Origin: Azorinus chamasolen
Lineage: Eukaryota > Mollusca > Bivalvia > Cardiida > Solecurtidae
Assembly: GCA_963576725.1 (NCBI GenBank)
Contig: OY755240.1
Location: 16,780,440-16,844,439 of the forward strand
Length of the DNA stretch: 64,000 nucleotides
Direction of reading: 5' to 3'
The notes beneath the pieces are model-generated. The model was not told the DNA's origin, did not search any database, and saw nothing but the letters and a program-made list of their open reading frames with translations. The translations under genes were made by a program, and so were the position numbers. Positions 54,790 through 63,962 of this stretch are shown here, piece after piece. Within the stretch, counting starts at the first letter, position 1. Each line of letters begins with the position of its first letter.

Positions 54790-55567
54790 AAATATCTATA
54801 TCTGGTTCTTTTGAAATATTTCCACTCTGGTAAATATTATCATTCAGTCTTAAAGGAAAAGGTGTTTGCAATTTTGTGATCCAATGTAATTCAGATATAA
54901 ATCTAGCTTTCGATTTAAAGCTACTAGTCGCCTCCTTATCATATGTTATGTGCTCAACAATTTGTACTAAAACATCTTTAAAAGAATGGCCAGATTTCCG
55001 AAAGTGTTGGTATAAAAAATTGTTTAGTTTACGATTTCGACACTGATATGCATGCTCACGAAATCGAGTTTTCAAAGCACGTCCTGTTTGTCCTACGTAC
55101 TGTATACCGCAACTAGACGCGTTTCAAGTTAAAACATAAATAACGTTAGTAGTAGTACAATCAACGTCTGAGTTTATCTTGACATTAAATGCTCTACCAT
55201 TAACTGTAGATTTTATAGTGGAATTACAAGAAATGTTACTACAACATATGCACCTCTTAGCAAAGCACTTTTGGATAATTGGATACACTCTGTGTCGCCT
55301 GCATAAGGACCGTTTACGAATAGAAGAAACATTTTGTATAACAGATTTTAAAGGTGAAAGTACAACTCTTGGTCCATTGAAAAAACATTTATTAATAGAA
55401 AGAGATGGTATGTGAAAAGATGATGCCGACTGAAGATTAAGTTGTTTTAAACGAACAAAAGGTTGAAGGGAAGAGAAATTAGAAATATTTCTAGGTACTT
55501 GTACAGACGACACAGATTGCATATTTAAAGCTTTAAGTTCTATTCGAGGTATTTTAACTTTATTCAT
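54790..55567 (-). pseudogene. N-terminal GIY-YIG endonuclease of Naiad copy E
   Basis: ORF part 1 begins MNKVKIPRIELK and reaches a Cys cluster, KCFAKRCICCSNISCN. Then come NVIYVLT, TGA and NASSCGIQYVGQTGRALK, the GIY and YIG halves, with TRFREHAYQCR holding the catalytic Arg and SELHWITKLQTP the catalytic Glu. The upstream start is uncertain because the frame EHNTGASLSLSN is open before the first ATG. An A8 run at 54,776-54,784 shifts the frame between nuclease and RT. A programmed shift cannot be excluded from one copy, but a mutation is the simpler reading. Confidence 0.85.
55124..55126 (-). other. In-frame TGA, probable selenocysteine (nuclease, site 1)
   Basis: TGA lies between VIYVLT and NASSCGIQYVGQT. 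GIY-YIG nucleases of Penelope-like elements usually have Cys after this Leu/Ile-Thr (as in VRTCTGC at 1.8 kb). There is no second nuclease copy here to compare with. Confidence 0.65.
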
Positions 55568-55827
55568 ATTGGAAAGTGATAGAGAGGCACCTGTATTGTG
55601 TTCATCAACACGTCAATTACATTAGTGTAGCTACCAAGTGCATCAAATTGTTGGTGAACACAACACCTACCACGAGGTGCATGACATACTTATGATGATG
55701 TAAGAGGCGAATGAGAGTTGTGTATGTTACTTGCATATCCTGCAAGAGAATGATAACAACATCGATTACGTGTACGGGGAGACTTTTTACGGCCACCACA
55801 CGGCACAAGCAACACTGTTGTGATAAT

Positions 55828-55868
55828 AAAAGTACAAAAATGAGTCATGCAGTAAAAACCACATACAG
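55828..55868 (-). mobile_element. Naiad 3' tail placed before the 5' end of copy E
   Basis: CTGTATGTGG and CTGCATGACTCATTTTTGTA are the last 41 bases of a family-1 3' UTR. They stand in the same orientation directly upstream of copy E. This is the partial tandem (pseudo-LTR) arrangement known for Penelope-like elements. Confidence 0.75.
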
Positions 55869-56212
55869 AGCTCTATGCCATTGGAAATACAAGCATCTGA
55901 TGCTTCTAAGGATATGTGAGTGATGTGACCATCCAGGAGTAGGATCACAGGCCTTTTCACACACCGTGACTCAAGATCCGGGATGAAACAAGTAATCAAT
56001 TGCAAAATAGCTCCGAATCCATCCACCGGTCTCACTTCGCCCCATATGTGCGTCTTCAAACCCATGTAATGCTTCAAAACTGAATCTCTGTCCCGGATAA
56101 ACTATCATCAGGAGACAGAAATGCCCAGATGCACTGGCACATGCCAAGACCGTAAGGTGCTGCTTACTGCTGTTTCCATAGTTATAAATTACTGGCGCAC
56201 CTTTACTTTACA
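55869..56212 (-). pseudogene. pogo/Tigger transposase, DDE core (5' part split by Naiad)
   Basis: On the minus strand: KGAPVIYNYGNSSKQHLTVL, ACASASGHF, HGFEDAHMG, then VKRPVILLLDGHITHISLEA and CISNGIEL. It stops at GGCATAGAGC, where the Naiad begins. The copy keeps the segment between SGHF and the DGH box that is deleted in the 6-kb copy. Its N-terminal half is missing, because the sequence switches to a Penelope-like RT at 56,213. Confidence 0.75.
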
Positions 56213-56632
56213 GAAAACTGGAAACATTTTCTTGATAATATATTCATCATTTGGATACTTGCGAAAGACGACTTAACAAAATTTCAACATATAATAAATT
56301 CACTACATCCGGATATTAAATTTACTGTGGAAATGAACAGCATAGAGCTCCCGTTTCTGGATGTCATGGTCAGAAATGTTAATTATGTCACTGAAACAGA
56401 CATTTACTACAAGCCTACGGACAGCAAACAGTATATTTTGTTAAATTCATGCCACCCCAAACATACCAAACAGAACATCCCATTCTGTTAGCAAGGAGAT
56501 TGCGGACTATTATTTCAAATAACCAAACACTGGAATTACGACTGCAAAAATTAGAAACGTTTTTGAAAATTAGGGGATATCCGGATTCACTGATAAAAAA
56601 TGGCACAGAAAGAGCTTCAAATTTAGTTAGAC
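56213..56632 (+). pseudogene. Penelope-like RT (C-terminal-EN family), palm/thumb fragment
   Basis: Reads DNIFIIW, FQHIINSLHPDIKFTVEM, ELPFLDVMV, TDIYYKPTDSKQYILLNSCH and PKHTKQNIPF. These are the segments after the catalytic aspartates of a canonical Penelope-like RT. A TAG and frame changes follow near 56,490. The tail (IRGYPDSLIKNGTERASNL) would continue into the linker found at 3.9 kb. This family has Cys/His linkers and no in-frame TGA pattern. Confidence 0.75.
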
Positions 56633-57560
56633 AAAAGTACAAAAAATAGTCATGCAGGAAACACCACATACAGAACAAACACTCGTCCGAACAGCAACAC
56701 AAGGAAACAGCAAATGTACATAAGTAGAAAAAACAACAAGAGACGCACAAAGACAAAACAAACATACAATAGGAGGAAGATGGAAGTACCGCCTTGGAAC
56801 GGTCAGTGACAAACGTCACTAGGGGGTTAAACCGGTTTATGGGCACCCAACCTCACACTTATTCCATCCCCGTCCTAAAAGACAAACAGTGTAAATAAAC
56901 GTATCCCCTCTCCGACTAATCTACACCAACCGCGACAGCAAATACAGTGGTAAAGTGCATGTATAACGAAAAAACATTTAAGTGAACATACTGTATCCAC
57001 CTATCGCTAGTGTACTCAATGATTGAGCTGCAAACAGAGTAACTGTAGAAAAGTAATAAAGGGTACGACAAAAATGAAATAGTACAGATATCCGACGTTC
57101 TCCTTCCATTTCTGGATTTAAGAGGTCGCCTTCATAGAGTACTAAACCTTTCTTGTCGGCGTACATGCAAAGAGGCCAGCGTGATTGCCAACTGTAAAAG
57201 GGTTCACAACCAAACATGCAGTATATTGTAGTACTACAGGATCATATCCCTTTTTAATGAATTGTTTTATACATTTGATAAACAAAGTGAGAAAATGGGT
57301 ATGTCCAATAATTTTACGAAGTTTGTAAATCATATCACCATAAAATTCAGGATGTGAAATACCGTGTCGCAGAAGCACCTTGAGATTACATTTGTACTTG
57401 CCAATAAGCGAGAGATTTCGATAGTAAAATTTAGAGAAATTCTTTCTTAGTTTATGGTATCTATATCCTTGCTTAAGCAGTTTTTCAGTTAAAATGAGAT
57501 TTCGACTGTTAAAATCGTCAATAGATGAACAAGCTCTAGCAAAACGAATAAGTTGAGATA
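56633..57560 (-). mobile_element. Naiad element, C-terminus and 3' UTR (copy G, family 1)
   Basis: Begins in the RT thumb region (SQLIRFARACSSIDDFN) and is open to TAG at 57,142 (GNHAGLFACTPTRKV). It has the full 3' UTR and an intact SECIS-like hairpin. It is 5'-truncated at about 57,560, and the frame runs on by chance into foreign sequence. Its 3' end is joined to a fragment of the other Penelope-like family. Confidence 0.85.
57080..57144 (-). promoter_or_regulatory. SECIS-like hairpin at the stop codon of Naiad copy G
   Basis: Helix I GTACTA/TAGTAC, ATGA/GGAT, helix II and AAA are all intact, identical to copy D in every paired position that I can see. Confidence 0.7.
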
Positions 57561-58490
57561 CAATGTCCACTTTATGTGTCCATTGCTTTAGCAGGGTGAC
57601 AGTGGGTTTTTTTTTGCATGGCATCTTTCATTTGGTCACATTTCTGCTGGCAGGTGACACATGTTCCTTCTCACTTTCTTCAATCCGTGTGTATCTTAAA
57701 ATAGATATAATATAATTTAAACTGGATCTTAATTCATGGACTGTTACTTTACTTTTACAGTGATTAACCTGATTTTTGTCTAACCTGCTTGTTGTCGGCT
57801 CAACGGTTGCCAAAGTGGCAGTTGTGTAAGCACATACCATACATATGTCTGTCTGTTTGTCCATTTGATTTTGTCACAGCCAAGCCATTATTTTGCATCA
57901 ACAGATCTCCATATAGCTTGGCCCATATCTTGAGTAGACAGTGTACAAGGTACAAGGGTCTTAACTCTCGCATCACACATTTTGAATTTTATCCTTGATT
58001 TAAATTTCTAATTCATTCCATGGGTCAAACAAAATTTAATTTTATACATGGCTAATTTACATTGTATAAGAATTATAACTCAAGGTTCACTCCACTAGAG
58101 GCTGGGCTGATTTTACCTTAATTACTGTAGTGAAATTTTAATAAACAAATAAATATTTTCTCTGACATTACTGATCAGATTTAAAATTAAACAAATGGCA
58201 GGAATGTTTCTTAGGTGACCATTTTCAAAGTTGTAACCCATAAAATACAAGAGCACCACTTGGCGGTTCCAATATTAAAGTTTTCGAACAGTGACAACGA
58301 AAATGCAGATGGTGGAGTTACGACATAGCTCTTTTTTTCTTCAAAAAGCAGACAAGCTAAAAATGGCCACCATGGATTGGGCTAAATCCCTTCTATGGCT
58401 AAAGGGAGCATTAAACCATTGAACAGATCTTTATGTACCAGTATTTTTTGTAAGAATAATCGGTAAACATTTGCCAAGTATTCATTTTGT
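57561..58490. other. Non-coding stretch between two Naiad copies
   Basis: No gene is recognised. From about 58,500 a tandem-repeat family (GGTCAATGT-ACCTTGAC) begins, which continues beyond copy H at 61.6 kb. Confidence 0.45.
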
Positions 58491-58867
58491 TTCCTTAAAA
58501 TCAAACAAATGGGGCATATGGCTAAGCGTCACATGTTTATTTATAGGTCAATGTAACCTTGACTTTGGTCTTCATTTACAACATATACTTGTGCGGAGCA
58601 ACCTCATATGGAAAAGTAGTAAAGTCAAGCAGGCAAAGCCACATGCAAGACGCAACCACCACCAAAACACCGATAGACAGCATGACACACACACACAACC
58701 ACACACCCAAACGCTCACACACACACACACACGAAATGAACACAGAAAACACCAAAAGAGACACAAGAACCAGGGACAAACGTTCCACAACATGAACAAA
58801 CCACAAGCACAAAGACGCAAGGCAAACAAAAGGAAGGGTGGCAAAGAGAGTACTGCCTTGGCACGGT

Positions 58868-58887
58868 CAGCAGCAAAAACACCACTG
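58868..58887 (-). other. Conserved 3' UTR hairpin of Naiad family 2
   Basis: CAGTGGTG-TTTTTG-CTGCTG pairs through G-C, A-U and G-U. It occupies the place of the CAGTGAC/GTCACTG hairpin in family 1, so the pairing rather than the sequence is kept. Confidence 0.45.
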
Positions 58888-59130
58888 GGGGTTTAAACCG
58901 GTTTACGGACGTCCTAACCTCGCACTTCTCTCAAAATCACCCTAGCTTTACAAATATTGTAAATAAAGGTATCCCCGCTGGACTTACCCACAACATAGAC
59001 GACGGTGAACACAGGACAACATGTAAAACATAGCATAATAACTGTGACAATCCGTCAAATATGTACTCAATGACTTTGCTGAAGTCAGAGCACCTGCAGG
59101 TAAGCCGTTAAGGGCACGACAGGGAAAAAA

Positions 59131-59195
59131 TAATACATGAGTCTGGTAAGCTCCTCCTGTATCCAAGTTTAAGAGTATACTATCATAGAGTACTA
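59131..59195 (-). promoter_or_regulatory. SECIS-like hairpin at the stop codon of Naiad copy H
   Basis: UAG opens helix I (TAGTAC with GTATTA, one G-U). ATGA opposes GAC. Helix II pairs GTA with TAC, crosses a 2x2 loop and pairs CTCTT with AGGAG. AAA lies 12 nt after ATGA. Compared with family 1, G-C became A-U and C-G became U-A in helix II, which are compensatory changes. Confidence 0.7.
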
Positions 59196-59417
59196 CCCTC
59201 GGCCTGTCATCGCGCAAGCAAAGAGGGAAGCGTAGCTACCGACTGTAAAAGGGTCGATAACCAAACATGCATTGTGTTGCAATATAATAGGATCATAACC
59301 TTTCTTTTTAAATGTTTTAATGCGTTTTATAAACAAATCATGAAAATGGATATGACCCCGAATTTTCCGAAGTTTGTAGATAACATCCCCATAAAATTCT
59401 GGTTGAGAAATGCCTTG

Positions 59418-59852
59418 TCACAGTAACGTCCGTAGATTGCAATTATATTTACTAATGAGAGGTAAATTTCGATAATAAAATTTAGAAAAGGTTTTCCGAA
59501 GTTTGTGATATCTGTAACCTTGCTTAAGAAGTTTATCAGTTATAACTAAATTACGTCTGTTAAAATCTTCAAGCAAAGAACAGGCTCGGGCAAACCTAAT
59601 AAGTTGAGAAATATAAACACCATAAGATGTAGAACGTGGCACATCCCCATCTAGAAAAGGATAATTAACAATTTTAAAATTAAAATCTTCTCTTTTATCG
59701 TATACTTTGGACGAAACTTTATCATTTGTAATTGAAAGATTCAAATCTAAAAATGAAGCATTAATGTCAGATTGATTAGCTTTGTTTAAAGACAGTTCTT
59801 TTGGGTAGATTGAAGAAACCATAGTATCAAAATAAGGATTATCTAAATTCAA
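59418..59852 (-). pseudogene. Family-2 Naiad RT, C-terminal open part
   Basis: 144 codons from NLDNPYFDTMV through NASFLDLNLSITNDK, QLIRFARACSLLEDF and KYNCNLRTLL to an in-frame TGA at 59,418. After it the same frame continues QGISQPEFYGDVIYKLRKI to the real stop TAG (59,193). The TGA aligns with CGA (Arg) in family 1, so it is more likely a CpG decay mutation than selenocysteine. Confidence 0.8.
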
Positions 59853-60662
59853 AATATCGTCTAAATACCTTTAAGTTTTATTAAAAGCATTAACAATATC
59901 GGTCTGTGTATCAGGTTTTAAGCTAAGCATAAAATCCCTCTCGTAGCAATACAAAAACAAATCTGCAACAGAGGGGCACAATTTGAACCCATGGGTATAC
60001 CAACAACTTGACGATATATGGTATCTCCATAACGCACAAATATATTATCTAAAAGAAAGGTAAGAGATCTACAAACATCAAGGCAAGTCCACATTGTGTA
60101 ATGTTCAACTTCTGAATTCGAAAAGAATGAGCGTTGAACATAACAAGCAATGAACATTTTGTTTTCTCTGGCAAAGGTTTTTTCTATTAATTTAATAAGT
60201 CTATCCTTTATAAGATGGTGAGGTAGAGTAGTATAGAGTGTAGAGAAATCATAAGAGCTCAGTAAAGAAATGTTATACTGTTCATTTTCAAGTTTTGTTA
60301 AAACATCATTTGAATTTTTTATGGACCAAAAAACATTAATACCAGAATTTTCATATATTTTATCACAGTAGCGTTTAACATGTTCTTTGATCGTAGTAAG
60401 ACAGGACGTCAAAAGTATAGATAAATTTAGTAGTGGTACAACAGCTAGAGTTGGCAATAAAACGCGACTTATAAGGGTTTTTATGTAGTTTCGGAATCCA
60501 GTACAAAGTAGAAAGTTTATGTTGTTTTATGCTAGGACCAGACTTAAAATCATTGCACATTTTTACATGTTCCGAGACTATATCTTTTTCAGGTGTTTGA
60601 ACTGTTATATAAGTTTTTGAATCAGTTAGCTCCTTCTTTAAAACATCAACATAATACAATCT

Positions 60663-60665
60663 TCA
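60663..60665 (-). other. In-frame TGA, probable selenocysteine (family 2, site 3)
   Basis: NNVIII, TGA, RLYYVDVLKK. Same position as 53,845 in family 1, with differing residues on both sides. Confidence 0.7.
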
Positions 60666-61076
60666 AATAATGATTACATTGTTTGATGCCTTGTCAGCAG
60701 GAACAAGAACATAATCTGAATGGAAATTAGAAATGTTTTTCTTCAAGTAGCGAAATGTAACTCTAGGTCAAGGTAGTAAAAGATGGTTATTTGATTTGTA
60801 AAAAGTTATTCGTGTATCAATAATATCGAAAATACATTTCTTCCAATCCGAAAGGGCATTAACATCAGCATGTTCTCGTCGACACCATTTGATGCAGAAT
60901 TCTTGAATAGCTTCCGCAATATGAGTTCGACAAGCGACAAAATCAATAAGGGAAGGTAATCTATATTTAGGTCCTTTAGTTAGGAGGGTCCTGAGACGTT
61001 TATCCTTAATGATATCAAAATTACCAGTAATGACATGACCAACTGGTTTATAGCAAAAGCTAGAAATGCTACAATC

Positions 61077-61079
61077 TCA
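61077..61079 (-). other. In-frame TGA, probable selenocysteine (family 2, site 2)
   Basis: VNTPIA, TGA, DCSISSFCY. Same place as 54,259 in family 1, the first residue of the C-x-C motif. Confidence 0.75.
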
Positions 61080-61105
61080 AGCAATAGGGGTATTAACATC
61101 TATAT

Positions 61106-61534
61106 TTAAGTCAGAGACAATTTTATTGTAGTTAAAAATAACATTTCTAATAGAAATTTTAATAAACATTTATTATATTTATAACAGATGATAGGTGATT
61201 CAGAGTTGATGAAATATTTGGGAATAGCATCGATTACATTCTTATCACGAAATATACTTTGAATATCAATAAAATCGATACCTTTATTTAGGAACTGAAG
61301 TTTCAGAAAATGTATTTTATGTTCAGATTCTTTATCAGTACGTGGACGAAGAACATGCTGTGTGTAACTTTGTATAAGTGAGGCAGTATTAATTAACGGA
61401 TCTGTACGCATATAGATTTTATCAGCCTCTTCGTCTATTGACTTAAGACAGGAAAAGGGTAAAGACGATAAACAAGATAACATAGAATGTTTACCAGTTT
61501 GTTTTAGAATAGTATGTAAATCATGAATAGACAT
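61106..61534 (-). pseudogene. Family-2 Naiad, N-terminal part of the RT region
   Basis: Open part MSIHDLHTILKQTGKHS to YNKC, then a frameshift near 61,160 into ISIRNVIFNYNKIVSDLN, which leads to the TGA-DC motif. It is collinear with LDLHTLRRTSGKHAML of family 1 at 54.7 kb. Confidence 0.8.
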
Positions 61535-61571
61535 ATTACGACGTAATTTACGCTTAATATTACCATTTATA

Positions 61572-61880
61572 CCGAATCAGCTAGGATCACAGATATGGCA
61601 TGTGAGTTTATCTTAGGATGGTAGAGTGCCGCATACAGTATTACTAGTTTTAGGTTAATATGACCTTGACCTTGACTTCATTTACAAACAAGCCTGTCCG
61701 GAGCATATCTCCTACACTACTTCAGCTAGGATCACCAAATATGGTGGGTGAGTACATCTTGGGATGGCGGGGTATCACATACTATTCATAGGTCAATGTG
61801 ACCTTGACCTTGGGCTTGAAAAAAAAGCATGTCCACAGCATATCCCTACACCAAATAAGCTAGGATAATCGCTGGGGGCA
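61572..61880. repeat. Tandem repeat of about 140 bp (CAGCTAGGATCAC family)
   Basis: CAGCTAGGATCAC-ATATGG and GACCTTGACCTTG recur at intervals of about 140 bases. The left part of a unit is at 58,500-58,611, so Naiad copy H was inserted into this array. Confidence 0.7.
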
Positions 61881-62300
61881 TTTGTCACCTACTGCGACAC
61901 ATTTCTTGTTTGGCTATATTTTGGCAATAAATTGACATATATAAATGTAGGTACTTAAGTAACACTATGTATTTCGTCACCTATTGTCTTAGATGAACGA
62001 TAATGGACACTATCATTATTATTGTTTAGGTTTTGGCGTGGTTGTGGCTTTCTTCACTAACAATTTTCAGATTTAATTTGTCACGCATCTTAATCATATG
62101 TAGACAGTGCATAATGTGCGAGATTCGCAACACTTGTTTTGAATTACATGCATTACATGAATTGACATGAATCTACTTTATTTAAATTTCATTAGTTATT
62201 TTTTACTTCATTGCATGTAACATGTCGATGGTCGATTCCCGGTAGAGGCAGTGCCTTAGTTTATATTATTTATTATTTACGGTCTATATTGGGAGAGGCT
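61881..62300. other. Non-coding stretch
   Basis: No gene is seen. GGTCGATTCCCGG at 62,229 resembles a B box, but no A box is present. Confidence 0.35.
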
Positions 62301-62304
62301 TTGT

Positions 62305-62518
62305 TGTACAATAGAACATTCTAAGAGGCCAACAAAAATGTCCAATTATATATCTGTAAGGAAGGTAGTAGTTGAATGTAGTCTAAAAGTAATAGTAATG
62401 TAGAAATCTCCCGTAGGGACTTTCTTCTTTACCTTTGCCCTGCATTAAACAACCGCCTGCTTTTTAAGACGCATATCTCAATAAATGAATGATCGATTAG
62501 TTTGGGTTCTACTGTACA
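62305..62518. mobile_element. pogo/Tigger-type hairpin MITE
   Basis: TGTACAATAGAACATTCTAAG faces GGGTTCTACTGTACA. The core GAAATCTCCCGTAGGGACTTTC is an imperfect hairpin. Confidence 0.6.
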
Positions 62519-62602
62519 TGAACGTAATTCACCTTTGCATATCTTGAAATACATTGACACTCGTGTTTATCTTGAACACTGTGCATGTTTACCCAATTCC
62601 CC

Positions 62603-62852
62603 TTAACCCTTTCCCTCATATAAACGTGTTTTCACGCATTTGCAAACAGAGTAGACCCAGATCAGACGGCTCCTAGAGGAGCCGTTTGATCAGGGTCTGC
62701 TCTGTTTGCTTATGGAATTTGATAGATCTGTGTCTTTACTTTCTAAAATAGCTACAATGTACCACCTTCCACATTTGATTATAACTGTTTTGTACATGAA
62801 TATTAAATGGGTATTAACATTTGGACTAAACATAGAACAGGGAAAGGGTTAA
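62603..62852. mobile_element. piggyBac-type MITE, best copy
   Basis: TTAACCCTTTCCCTCATA faces AACAGGGAAAGGGTTAA. The 250-bp copy has a nearly perfect central palindrome (62,642-62,709) with GCAAACAGAGTAGACCCAGA and CGGCTCC-TAGAGGAGCCG. The outer parts carry CACGCATTTG on one side and GTACCACCTTCCAC on the other. Confidence 0.8.
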
Positions 62853-63049
62853 TAAAGTATCAGGCATTGTGAACTTAAGTTTTATATGTAAACTGTGAAG
62901 TGACTTCTTTGCCTTGGCAAAAAGTATAGGATCAGATCTACATTATTCCAAAAGCAAACAGAGTAGACCCATAGCCACGTGGTTCCGACAGTGTTTGCAA
63001 GGGCGTGTAAGGAAATGGTTAAACAATTCAGCACTTGTATGTACAGTTG

Positions 63050-63320
63050 ACCGTTGGTACCTCGAACTCAGATAACTCGAACTTCGAGATAACACGAACT
63101 AAAAGTAGTTTGGTCAATCCCAATTTACAATACAGAATTGTTGTAAAATGTATCACTACACATATATAGAAACACGCGTCACAACTTAATGAAGGTCGAA
63201 AGTAATGCTGAGAGCTCCTTTCAACATTAAACTGTGAATTTGTTCAGGTTAGAAATTGAATGACTCGAACCTCTGTTATCTCGGACTAGTTTGTATGATC
63301 CATTGAAGTTCGAGATATCG
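63050..63320. mobile_element. Tigger-type MITE with CAGTTGACCGTTGGTACC end
   Basis: CAGTTGACC, TCGAACTTCGAGATAACACG and TAGTTTGGTCAATCCCAA at the left have inverted counterparts GTTATCTCGGACTAGTTTG and AAGTTCGAGATATCG at the right. The centre holds a GAAGGTCGAAAGTAATGCTG hairpin half. Confidence 0.5.
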
Positions 63321-63567
63321 ACTTTTAAATGTGTATGCATTTCCTCCGCCATATACATGTATTTTAAGTCTGGCCTACAAACTATAGGCATCCACATTCA
63401 GCATTCAAGTTATACACAAATAGATTGCAATAAAATCCAATGGAGAATGATGAATTAAGTCCTGTTTGAAAATCGATATATTTTCAGGTTCCAGCAGAAG
63501 ACATTTTCATTTAAATACCGTGTTTAGCAACCTTCGGTGGGCATATGATAAATATTTATATAAAATA

Positions 63568-63762
63568 CAGTAAAATATCTCTTAACCGGACTTTAAATCT
63601 AGTATAAATATCGGTCTTGGAGACAGGTGACAGCTTAATGAAGGGTGGAAGTCATGTAGAAAGCTCCTACTTGACTTTCACCCTGCAATAAGCAGTCACC
63701 TGCCTAAAATATCTAAATTCTTCTCTAATAGAATTCCGGTTTAGAGAGGTTTTACTGTACAT
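63568..63762. mobile_element. pogo/Tigger-type hairpin MITE
   Basis: ACAGTAAAATATCTCTTAAC faces GGTTTAGAGAGGTTTTACTGT, a clear terminal inverted repeat with TA at the outside. The core pairs GACAGGTGACAGCTTAATG with CAATAAGCAGTCACCTGC. Confidence 0.7.
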
Positions 63763-63889
63763 GTCTAAACAGATATCCACTCCTTATTGTCAATTATCAG
63801 TAAGCTGGACCGCTTCATGGAAAGATAAAACCATACAGGTTATTCTGGTGTATGAGCTGTAAATGCGAGACGTGCTTGACATGGTTTTT

Positions 63890-63962
63890 GCAAACTTTGT
63901 AGACCAATATCTGAGGGCTGCTAGAGGAGCCCTCTGAACAGGGTCTGCACTGGCTGTAATTC
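63890..63962. repeat. Palindrome of the GCAAACAGAGTAGACC family, worn
   Basis: TGCAAACTTTGTAGACCAAT faces GAACAGGGTCTGCACTGG. The centre is GGCTGC-TAGAGGAGCC. Confidence 0.5.

Larger units (their letters stand above)
50983..55827 (-). mobile_element. Naiad element, nearly full length, selenoprotein type (copy E, family 1)
   Basis: Order on the minus strand: 5' UTR (55,827-55,600), Cys-rich linker and GIY-YIG nuclease (55,567-54,775), CxC-type linker and RT (54,770-51,484), SECIS-like hairpin (51,483-51,422) and 3' UTR (to 50,983). Without the 0.9-kb insertion at 51,803-52,709 it is about 3.9 kb. The nuclease lies before the RT, which defines the Naiad/Chlamys type among Penelope-like elements. 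Three in-frame TGA codons replace cysteine (separate entries). Four frameshifts or indels (54,776-54,784 in an A8 run, 53,766 in an A6 run, 53,514, and a 14-nt loss near 53,072) show that this copy is no longer active. It is inserted in a Tigger transposase. Confidence 0.88.
58612..61571 (-). mobile_element. Naiad element, 5'-truncated (copy H, family 2)
   Basis: Family 2 differs from family 1 at many residues but is collinear with it. Order on the minus strand: NGNIKRKLRR and HDLHTILKQTGKHSML (61,550-61,490), IDFIDIQSIFRDKNVIDA, then the CxC-type linker with TGA (61,077) and NVIII-TGA (60,663). Next come YWIPKLHKNPYKSRFIANSS, GINVFWSIKNS, IYRQVVGIPMGSNCAP, RYLDDILNLDNPYF and SQLIRFARACS. SECIS-like hairpin and GT-rich 3' UTR follow, to 58,612. 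The nuclease is absent by truncation. Frameshifts at about 61,160, 60,430 and 59,975 and a TAA for Cys before RYLDD (59,871) show decay. It is inserted in a tandem-repeat unit whose halves flank it. Confidence 0.87.
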
